Below, in pieces: positions 1 through 5,684 of a stretch of DNA of 6,004 bases. Origin of the DNA: Candidatus Fermentibacterota bacterium (GTDB lineage: Bacteria > Fermentibacterota > Fermentibacteria > Fermentibacterales > Fermentibacteraceae). The position numbers and the translations under genes are program-made. Positions within the stretch are counted from its first letter, which is position 1. Each line of letters starts with the position of its first letter. The notes beneath the pieces were generated by a model that saw nothing but the letters and a program-made list of their open reading frames with translations, did not search any database and had not been told where the DNA came from. The DNA is taken from NCBI GenBank assembly GCA_012523605.1, contig JAAYTY010000032.1, positions 1 through 6,004 of the forward strand, read 5' to 3'.

Positions 1-30
1 GACCTCGAGCACAACAAACCGATGGACTAG
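1..30 (+). CDS. Possible C-terminal end of an upstream gene (partial)
   Basis: Frame 1 reads nine codons (DLEHNKPMD) and then TAG at 28-30, which leaves 19 bases before the SPFH gene. This would fit the end of a co-directional upstream gene, given how closely all other genes here are packed. The piece is too short to identify. Frames 2 and 3 also stay open until stops at 41-43 and 54-56, so the choice of frame is a guess based on spacing. Confidence 0.35.
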   Translation, partial: DLEHNKPMD

Positions 31-49
31 CCGGGGAAGGTAAGGAAAC

Positions 50-1171
50 ATGGTAAAGCGGCCCGACATAATCGAATGGCTGGACGATACCGGCAGGGAG
101 ATCGTCCACCGCGTGCCGGAGAGCGGGTCCGGCGAGTTCCGCATCGGCAGCCAGCTCGTGGTGCGTGAGAGCCAGGAGGCTGTCTTCTTCCGCGACGGCA
201 AGGCCATGGACGCCCTCGGCCCCGGAAGGCACACGCTCACCACCCAGAACATCCCGTTCCTCGCGGAGCTCGCCGGCATGGCCTTCGCCGGCGACGGTTC
301 CCCGTTCCGCGCCGAGGTCTATTACGTCAACAAGAAGACGTTCACCGACATGAAGTGGGGGACCAAGGAGCCGATCATCTTCCGCGACAAGGAACTCGCG
401 ATGGTGAGGCTCAGGGCGTTCGGCCAGTTCTCGATCAGGGTCTCCCAGAGCCAGCTCTTCGTCAACAAGATGGTGGGGACGGAAGGCCGCTACACCGCCG
501 AGGCCGTAGAAGGCTTCCTCAAGGGCATCATCATTTCACGGCTGGCCGACCTTCTCGGCGAGTCGCTCCAGAGCATCTTCGACCTCGCCGCCAAGTACGA
601 CGAGATAGCTACGCTTGGGAAGGCCCGTCTGGCCGACGACTTCGAGAAGTACGGCCTCCAGCTCGTGGACTTCTACATCAACGCCATAACGCCTCCCGAC
701 GAGGTTCAGAAGCGAATCGACGAGAGAACCTCCATGGCCGCGCTCGGCGTCAACGACTACATGCGCTACAAGACCGCCACGGCCGTGAGCGACGCCGCTC
801 AGAACACGGCAGGCGGCGGAGGCGCCGCGACCGGCGTCGGTCTGGGCGCCGGTGTGGGCATGGGGGCTGCCATGGCCCAGATGATGGCCGGCAGCATGTT
901 CCAGCCGCAGGGAGGCGCCGGACAGGCCGCCGCGGGCGCCGCCCTGGTGGTGTGCCCGAACTGCTCCAGGCAGGTGCCGCCCGCGAAGTTCTGCCCCGAG
1001 TGCGGCAAGCCCATGGGCAGGGTGTGCCCCAAGTGCGGCGCCGCGCTTGCGAACGGGGCGAAGTTCTGTCCCGAGTGCGGTTTCAAGATCTCGGCGGTCT
1101 GCCCCAAGTGCAATGCCGAGATCCCGCAGGGCAGCAAGTTCTGCCCGGAATGCGGCAGCAAGATAGAGTAG
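50..1171 (+). CDS. SPFH-domain protein with three C-terminal zinc ribbons
   Basis: This 373-residue protein resembles the SPFH (stomatin/prohibitin/flotillin) family often annotated as 'virion core protein-like'. Residues ~25-235 form the SPFH part: an N-terminal beta-rich stretch (SQEAVFFRDGKAMDALGPGRHTL), then a helical part ending in ITPPDEVQKRIDERTSMAALG. Residues ~254-299 are a Gly/Ala/Met-rich linker. Six CxxC motifs follow, at 302-305, 315-318, 326-329, 340-343, 351-354 and 365-368, and pair into three four-cysteine zinc ribbons. There is no signal peptide and no clear transmembrane segment. Family members are thought to form oligomeric scaffolds, sometimes at membranes, and the ribbons suggest binding to protein or nucleic acid. 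The ATG at 50 has purine-rich GGAAGG (35-40) and AAGGA (42-46) upstream. The next gene begins 7 bases after the stop. The family call is firm; the cellular role is unknown. Confidence 0.9.
   Translation: MVKRPDIIEWLDDTGREIVHRVPESGSGEFRIGSQLVVRESQEAVFFRDGKAMDALGPGRHTLTTQNIPFLAELAGMAFAGDGSPFRAEVYYVNKKTFTDMKWGTKEPIIFRDKELAMVRLRAFGQFSIRVSQSQLFVNKMVGTEGRYTAEAVEGFLKGIIISRLADLLGESLQSIFDLAAKYDEIATLGKARLADDFEKYGLQLVDFYINAITPPDEVQKRIDERTSMAALGVNDYMRYKTATAVSDAAQNTAGGGGAATGVGLGAGVGMGAAMAQMMAGSMFQPQGGAGQAAAGAALVVCPNCSRQVPPAKFCPECGKPMGRVCPKCGAALANGAKFCPECGFKISAVCPKCNAEIPQGSKFCPECGSKIE
812..946 (+). other. Gly/Ala/Met-rich linker of the SPFH protein
   Basis: Residues ~255-299 are almost all Gly, Ala, Met, Val and Gln, joining the SPFH part to the zinc ribbons. 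Comparable low-complexity stretches are typical of this protein family. It could be a flexible tether or a weakly membrane-active segment. The sequence does not decide between these. Confidence 0.7.
953..1153 (+). repeat. Three tandem zinc-ribbon units within the SPFH gene
   Basis: Three units repeat every 24-25 codons, each reading CPxC, 9-10 residues, then FCPECG. They start at Cys302, Cys326 and Cys351. The second half of each unit (KFCPECG) is the same in all three, while the first half varies. The similarity is also visible in the DNA (tgcccc-aagtgc and aagttctg-ccc-gag/gaa-tgcgg), so the array probably grew by internal duplication. Confidence 0.85.
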
Positions 1172-1178
1172 GCGGGCG

Positions 1179-2840
1179 GTGCCCCTGACGCTGCACGGCC
1201 TGGTCGCCTCGCACGCCGCGGAGCGCCCCGATTCGGCGGCCCTCCACGACGACAGGAGGGATCTCACCTGGGGAGCATGGCAGGCTTCGGCGCTGAGGCT
1301 GGCGGCCTGCCTTCACGACTCCGGAGTCAGGCCCGGTGACTCGGTCGCGGTCTTCTGCGCCAAGGCGGCCGAACTCCCTGTTTCGATGACCGCCGTTTCC
1401 ATGCTGGGCGCACGCTTCCTCGCAGGCAGCGCCGTCTGGCCCGATGCCGCCTCGGAGAGGATCTCGGGCATCGTCGGCAGATGCTTCGTGCTGGCGCTGC
1501 CCGAAGCGCCCTCCTTCTGGACTGTCCATCCGGTCATCCGGCTGGATCCCGGCGCGGTGTTCGAGGGTGACGCGAGAGAGCCGGCCTCGGCGCCCGCCGC
1601 CGATCCCGACGCAGATGTCTATCTGAACGTCACCTCGGCATCCACGGGCATGCCGATGATCGCATGCGCGACCCACGGGAACCTCATTGCGAACACGAGG
1701 GGCGTTTGCAGGACCCTCGGTCTCGACAGCTCCGACGTCCACATGTCCCTGTTCTCCTCCACCAGCCATCCTCACGAGATATTCGCGAGGGGGATCCTCC
1801 TCGGCGGAGCATCGGTTCTCACCGAGTGCCGCTACCCGCGCGAGGCCCTCCAGCTCATAGGAAGGCACGGCGTGACTGCGCTGATGGGCCTTCCGCCCCA
1901 ACTGGAGGGCCTCGCGAGGATCTGCAGCCGCGAAGATGCTGACATCTCCTCGCTGAAGCTCGTCGAAGCTGGCGGAATGCACTTCTCGAACGAGTTCGCG
2001 GAGCTCTTCGGATCGCTCGCGGGAATCGACGCGACCGCGGTATGGGGGAGCACCGAGACCACGGGCGTGGTCCTGGCGGGCGACCCGGGCAGGGAGGGGT
2101 TCACCCGGGTGGTCGAGGGATACCGCGTGGAGCTGAGAGATGCCGACGGGGCCGTCGTCGAGGAGGGCGAGGGGGAGATGTGGGTGTCGGGGGAGGCTGT
2201 TGTCTCGAGATACGCGGGCGACAGGGCTTCCACCGAAGCCGGCTTCGTGAACGGCTGGTTCAGGACCGGGGATGTTTTCCGGCGCGAGGACGGCTGTCTG
2301 CATTTCGTCGGAAGGGTCGGCGGTCTGATCAAGTCGGCAGGGCTCAAAGTCCATCCGCTCGAGGTCGAGCTCGCGCTTCTGAGGCATCCCGGAATCGCCG
2401 ACGCAGCCGTGGCGGGGGAGGACCACCCGTCCCGAGGCGAGACGGTGTCGGCCTGGGTGACGACACGCCCTGGAGCCGTCGTTTCGCCTCAGGAGCTGAG
2501 GCGGTTCCTGCGCGGCCGTCTGGAGGACTACAAGATCCCCAGAACCTTCCACTTCGTGGACGATCTGCCGAAGACACCCGCGGGGAAGATCGACAGGACG
2601 GCGCTCGGCAGGGCGCCGGCCGGTGCGGATCCGAGGGCGGACATCCTCAGGACGGACATCGAGCTGGTCCGTCTTCTGAACCACCGCCGCCAGACGATGT
2701 CGCGCATGGAGCAGTCCTATGACGGCAACTGGCTGGAGGAGCAGCTTTCGAGCGCGGCCGGGCACAATCCGGGCCCGCTCTCGGACGACACGGTGAGAGA
2801 GATCCTCGCCTTCATCATAGACATGATGACCAGGAGGTAG
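1179..2840 (+). CDS. AMP-forming acid:CoA ligase-like enzyme with C-terminal chorismate-mutase-like domain
   Basis: This 553-residue protein belongs to the class I adenylate-forming (ANL) superfamily, which activates a carboxylic acid with ATP to an acyl-adenylate, usually before transfer to CoA or a carrier. Motifs in order: A3-like TSASTGMPM (152-160), A5 WGSTETTG (289-296), A7 FRTGD (361-365), A8-like GRVGGLIKSAG (378-388) and A10 PKTPAGK with the catalytic Lys470. The two ANL domains end near residue 478. A3 has Ala and Met in place of the usual Gly and Lys, and A8 has Gly-Gly in place of the usual acidic pair. These changes make the substrate, and even normal activity, uncertain. Residues ~484-553 are an extra domain, described separately. 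The start is GTG, 7 bases after the previous stop with only a weak G-rich leader, so coupled translation is likely. DAHP synthase follows, hinting at an aromatic acid substrate, which is inference only. Confidence 0.9.
   Translation: MPLTLHGLVASHAAERPDSAALHDDRRDLTWGAWQASALRLAACLHDSGVRPGDSVAVFCAKAAELPVSMTAVSMLGARFLAGSAVWPDAASERISGIVGRCFVLALPEAPSFWTVHPVIRLDPGAVFEGDAREPASAPAADPDADVYLNVTSASTGMPMIACATHGNLIANTRGVCRTLGLDSSDVHMSLFSSTSHPHEIFARGILLGGASVLTECRYPREALQLIGRHGVTALMGLPPQLEGLARICSREDADISSLKLVEAGGMHFSNEFAELFGSLAGIDATAVWGSTETTGVVLAGDPGREGFTRVVEGYRVELRDADGAVVEEGEGEMWVSGEAVVSRYAGDRASTEAGFVNGWFRTGDVFRREDGCLHFVGRVGGLIKSAGLKVHPLEVELALLRHPGIADAAVAGEDHPSRGETVSAWVTTRPGAVVSPQELRRFLRGRLEDYKIPRTFHFVDDLPKTPAGKIDRTALGRAPAGADPRADILRTDIELVRLLNHRRQTMSRMEQSYDGNWLEEQLSSAAGHNPGPLSDDTVREILAFIIDMMTRR
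2628..2837 (+). other. Degenerate AroQ-type chorismate-mutase-like domain (C-terminus of the ligase)
   Basis: Residues ~484-553 fit the all-helical AroQ chorismate mutase pattern. RADILRTDIELVRLLNHRR (486-504) matches the family's first helix (LRxxID.ID.ELV.LLN.R), with Arg486 and Arg503 at the places of E. coli PheA mutase Arg11 and Arg28. YDGN (514-517) sits where the family has YDPERE, and NPGPLSDDTVREILAFI (530-546) matches the usual third-helix start (NPGPLSDEAVRRIF). About eight residues around catalytic Lys39 are missing, and Arg51 and Glu52 appear as Trp518 and Leu519, so mutase activity is doubtful. In Bacillus-type enzymes this domain is fused to the N-terminus of DAHP synthase and mediates feedback inhibition. 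Here it lies just before the DAHP synthase gene. The alignment was made by eye. Confidence 0.65.
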
Positions 2841-2846
2841 CATCTG
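2832..2846 (+). promoter_or_regulatory. Strong Shine-Dalgarno for aroF, pointing to a CTG start
   Basis: AGGAGGT (2832-2838) is a near-perfect ribosome-binding site formed by the last codons and stop of the ligase gene (AGG AGG TAG). It lies 6 bases before an in-frame CTG at 2844 but 18 bases before the GTG at 2856, the first standard start codon. The spacing favours CTG, which would add four residues. CTG starts are rare, so this stays open. Confidence 0.55.
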
Positions 2847-2855
2847 GCACGAACA

Positions 2856-3614
2856 GTGACCGTCGGCAGCACCGTGTTCGGGTCGGGACCCCCCCTCCTG
2901 ATCGCAGGGCCGTGTTCGGTGGAAGGCCTCGACATGATGCTGGCCTGCGCCAGGGCGGCTCGTGAGGCAGGCGCCGCGATGCTCCGCGGAGGAGCGTTCA
3001 AGCCCCGCACCTCCCCCCATTCCTTCCAGGGCCTGGGCGTCGAAGGGCTGAGGATCCTGTCAGAGGTCAGGGCCGAGACGGGTTTGCCGGTCGTCTCGGA
3101 GGTGCTGGCCGTCGACCAGATCGAGACGGTGCTGCGCCACGTGGACATGGTGCAGGTCGGGGCGAGGAACATGCACAACTTTCCTCTTCTCACGGAGCTC
3201 GGACGCGCCGGTGTTCCGGTGCTCCTCAAGAGGGGGTTCATGGCCACCGTGGAGGAATGGATCCTGGCCGCGGAATACATCACGCACGAGTGCAACGAGG
3301 ATGTCGTTCTATGCGAGCGCGGAATAAGGACCTTCGAGCACTGGACGAGAAACACCTTCGACGTTTCGGCCATCCCGCTCGCAAGGATGAAGACGGGGCA
3401 TCCCGTGATAGGGGATCCCTGTCATGCGGCCGGCAGGCGAGACCTGGTCGCCCCGCTCGCTCTGGCGGCGATCGCGGCCGGGGCCGACGGAGTGATGCTG
3501 GAGATACATCCCGATCCCCTTAGAGCGCGCTCGGACGGGGATCAGTCGCTGGGATTCGAGGAGTTCGCGGAACTGGCCCGCAGGCTGAAGGCTGCCGCCT
3601 CGGCAAGGGCGTGA
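2856..3614 (+). CDS. aroF: 3-deoxy-7-phosphoheptulonate (DAHP) synthase, core-only type I-beta
   Basis: The enzyme condenses phosphoenolpyruvate with erythrose-4-phosphate to DAHP, the first step of the shikimate route to aromatic amino acids, in the cytoplasm. The 252 residues cover one TIM barrel: IAGPCSVE (16-23), RGGAFKPRTSP (44-54), QVGARNMHNF (100-109), LLKRG (123-127), CERGIRTFE (153-161), DPCHAAGRR (187-195) and EIHPDP (216-221). Expected metal ligands are present as Cys20, His190, Glu216 and Asp227. The length and sequence resemble the short Pyrococcus form, without the N-terminal ferredoxin-like or chorismate mutase domain that gives feedback control in Thermotoga or Bacillus enzymes. 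DPCH replaces the more usual DPSH beside the metal-binding His. KDO-8-phosphate synthase is a relative, but KPRTSP and the overall match favour DAHP synthase. The start is GTG 2856, or CTG 2844 judging by the ribosome-binding site. The frame is the same as the upstream ligase. Confidence 0.95.
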   Translation: MTVGSTVFGSGPPLLIAGPCSVEGLDMMLACARAAREAGAAMLRGGAFKPRTSPHSFQGLGVEGLRILSEVRAETGLPVVSEVLAVDQIETVLRHVDMVQVGARNMHNFPLLTELGRAGVPVLLKRGFMATVEEWILAAEYITHECNEDVVLCERGIRTFEHWTRNTFDVSAIPLARMKTGHPVIGDPCHAAGRRDLVAPLALAAIAAGADGVMLEIHPDPLRARSDGDQSLGFEEFAELARRLKAAASARA

Positions 3615-3630
3615 ACTGGAGGGCAGTGAA

Positions 3631-4668
3631 GTGCGTCTCGGTATCCTGACAGGAGGGGGCGACGCCCCGGGGCTCAACGCAGTGATCCGCGCCGTGGTCT
3701 ACAGGGCTTCGGCCGGAGGTCACGAGGTCATCGGCTTCTTCAGGGGCTGGAAGGGCGCGATCGAGAACACCGCAAGACCCCTGGCGATCGAAGACGTCAG
3801 GGACATACAGAAGGAGGGCGGCACGATCCTCCTCTCCTCGCGGACGAATCCGGCGAAGGTCGAAAGGGGTTTCGAGAGGATAGCGGAGACCCTGATAACC
3901 GAATCGATAGACTGCCTCATCGCCGTGGGCGGAGAGGACACGCTCGGAGTCGCGAGCCGGCTCTCACAGGCAGGGCACAGGGTGCTCGGGGTGCCCAAGA
4001 CCATTGACAACGACCTCGACGCCACGGACTACACGTTCGGATTCGACACGGCCATCAACATCGTGACACAGGCGCTCGACGACCTCGCCACCACGGCAAG
4101 GAGCCACGAGAGAGTCATGGTCGTCGAGATCATGGGTCGTCATGCCGGCTGGATGACTCTGCACGGAGGCATCGCGGGAGGGGCGCACGTCATCCTCATC
4201 CCCGAGGTGCCCTTCGACACCGATTCGGTGTGCGCGATCCTCAGGAAGCGGTGGGACGAGGGCAGGCACTGGGCGATCGTGGCCGTCGCCGAGGGCGCGC
4301 AGGACGAGGAACTCCAGAAACATGTGATGCACGCCGAACACACCGACGCCTTCGGACATGTCCAGCTCGGGACCGGAATAGGGGTCGGCGAGGTGCTGGC
4401 CAGGGAGATCGAGGACCGCACCGGTCTGGAGACCCGCCACGTGGTCCTCGGCCACCTCCAGAGGGGCGGCCCTCCCAGCGCCTTCGACAGGGTGCTCGGC
4501 ACAAGGCTGGGCGTGAAGGCGGTCGAGATGGCCGAGCAGGGCCTCTCGGGGATGATGGTGTCCCTTCAGGGCGGCGAAGTGGTCCCGGTGGACCTCGCCA
4601 GGGCGGTCGGCAGGCTCAAGACCGTGCCCGTCGAGCGCTACGATGTGGCAAGACTCTTCTTCGGATAG
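3631..4668 (+). CDS. pfp: Phosphofructokinase, group III, probably pyrophosphate-dependent
   Basis: The protein phosphorylates fructose-6-phosphate to fructose-1,6-bisphosphate. Its 345 residues cover a complete enzyme: TGGGDAPGLN (7-16), AVGGEDT (98-104), VPKTIDND (121-128), MGRHAGW (168-174), IPEVPF (190-195) and GHLQRGGPPSAFDR (274-287). In E. coli PFK, Gly104 and Gly124 allow ATP binding, whereas pyrophosphate-using enzymes carry Asp and Lys there. Here these positions are Asp103 and Lys123. The GGED/PKTIDND combination matches the Amycolatopsis-type pyrophosphate enzyme of group III. If so, the reaction is reversible and can serve both glycolysis and gluconeogenesis. Substrate use within this group varies, so ATP cannot be fully excluded. 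The start is GTG with GGAGG (3618-3622) 8 bases upstream, 16 bases after aroF, and gap follows after 14 bases. Confidence 0.94.
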   Translation: MRLGILTGGGDAPGLNAVIRAVVYRASAGGHEVIGFFRGWKGAIENTARPLAIEDVRDIQKEGGTILLSSRTNPAKVERGFERIAETLITESIDCLIAVGGEDTLGVASRLSQAGHRVLGVPKTIDNDLDATDYTFGFDTAINIVTQALDDLATTARSHERVMVVEIMGRHAGWMTLHGGIAGGAHVILIPEVPFDTDSVCAILRKRWDEGRHWAIVAVAEGAQDEELQKHVMHAEHTDAFGHVQLGTGIGVGEVLAREIEDRTGLETRHVVLGHLQRGGPPSAFDRVLGTRLGVKAVEMAEQGLSGMMVSLQGGEVVPVDLARAVGRLKTVPVERYDVARLFFG

Positions 4669-4682
4669 CGGGGGGTGGAAGG

Positions 4683-5684
4683 ATGAGAGTAGGTATCAAC
4701 GGGTTCGGCAGAATCGGCAGGCTCGTCTACAGGCGCGCGGTCGAGACCAGGGGAATGGATGTGGTGGCGGTGAACGACATCACCGACGCCGCCACCCTGG
4801 CGCACCTTCTCAAGTACGACACGATGCACCGCAGGTTCCCAGGCGAGGTTTCCGTCGAGGGCGATACCATCAGAGCCGGGTCTGACAGCTTCAGGGTTCT
4901 CGCGGTCAAGGACCCCGCGGCCCTTCCGTGGAAGGACCTGGGCGTGGATGTGGTGATCGAATCCACCGGGCTGTTCACGTCGAAGGACAAGGCATCGGCG
5001 CATCTGCAGGCGGGAGCGCGCAAGGTCCTCGTGAGCGCACCATGCAAGGGGGCCGATCTCACCATAGTGATGGGCGTCAACGACTCCAGGTACGACCCGA
5101 AGATCCACACTGTGCTCTCCACCGCGAGCTGCACCACGAACTGCCTCGCACCCGTGGCCAAGGTGCTGAACGATGCATTCGGCATCGAAATCGGCATAAT
5201 GACTACGATCCACGCCTATACCAACGACCAGCGCGTGCTCGACCTGCCGCACAAGGACAAGAGAAGGGCGCGCACTGCGGCCCTCAACATCATTCCCACG
5301 ACCACCGGCGCCGCCAGCGCGATCGGCGAGGTGATACCCGAACTCAAGGGCAGGCTCGACGGCTTCGCTGTGAGGGTGCCGGTCGCCGACGGCTCCCTCG
5401 TTGACCTGACGTGCCTCCTGTCCGCTGACGCCACGGTCGAGTCAGTGAACGCTGCGATGAAGGCCGCCGCCGAAGGCCCCCTGGCCGGCATACTCGTTTA
5501 CAGCACGGAGCCTCTTGTCTCCAGCGACATAGTCGGCAATCCCGCAAGCTCCATCTTCGATTCGGAGTTCACCAGGGTCGTCGGCTCGCGGACGGTGAAG
5601 GTCGTGTCCTGGTACGACAACGAGTGGGGCTACAGCTGCAGGATGGTGGACATGATACGGCACATGGGCGAGGTGGGGCTGTGA
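4683..5684 (+). CDS. gap: Glyceraldehyde-3-phosphate dehydrogenase, type I
   Basis: The enzyme oxidises and phosphorylates glyceraldehyde-3-phosphate to 1,3-bisphosphoglycerate, reducing NAD. The 333 residues are full length for the family. The Rossmann motif is INGFGRIGR (5-13), and Asp32 at the end of the second strand points to NAD rather than NADP. Catalytic Cys150 lies in STASCTTNCLAP (146-157), His177 in IHAYTND (176-182), and YDNEWGYS (311-318) is the usual C-terminal signature. DLPHKDKRRAR (187-197) resembles the catabolic GapA form, with Lys where Leu is common. The frame stays open upstream to 4230, but that part overlaps pfp out of frame and has no GAPDH homology, so ATG 4683 at the start of the Rossmann fold is chosen. 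A G-run at 4670-4675 and GGAAGG at 4677-4682 precede it. pgk overlaps the stop. Confidence 0.97.
   Translation: MRVGINGFGRIGRLVYRRAVETRGMDVVAVNDITDAATLAHLLKYDTMHRRFPGEVSVEGDTIRAGSDSFRVLAVKDPAALPWKDLGVDVVIESTGLFTSKDKASAHLQAGARKVLVSAPCKGADLTIVMGVNDSRYDPKIHTVLSTASCTTNCLAPVAKVLNDAFGIEIGIMTTIHAYTNDQRVLDLPHKDKRRARTAALNIIPTTTGAASAIGEVIPELKGRLDGFAVRVPVADGSLVDLTCLLSADATVESVNAAMKAAAEGPLAGILVYSTEPLVSSDIVGNPASSIFDSEFTRVVGSRTVKVVSWYDNEWGYSCRMVDMIRHMGEVGL

Noticed and set aside
355..1188. A 277-codon frame on the plus strand overlapping the SPFH gene
   Set aside because: The translation is Arg-rich with no domain, and it is a frame shadow of the clearly conserved SPFH-zinc ribbon protein.
2838..2840. TAG read as a sense codon through code reassignment
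   Set aside because: TAG also ends the SPFH and pfp genes at sensible positions, so a global reassignment does not fit. Local readthrough remains possible and is given as a finding.
1083..3020. A 645-codon open frame on the minus strand
   Set aside because: It runs antisense across the ligase and into two neighbouring genes. Its translation is rich in Arg, Gly and His with no recognisable motif. Long antisense frames are expected in GC-rich coding DNA.
4230..4682. N-terminal extension of the gap frame by 151 codons
   Set aside because: It overlaps pfp out of frame, is Arg/Gly-rich low-complexity sequence, and GAPDH homology begins exactly at ATG 4683.
1172..4682. Terminators or promoters in the short intergenic gaps
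   Set aside because: The gaps are only 7-16 bases and hold no inverted repeat with a T-run and no convincing -35/-10 pair.
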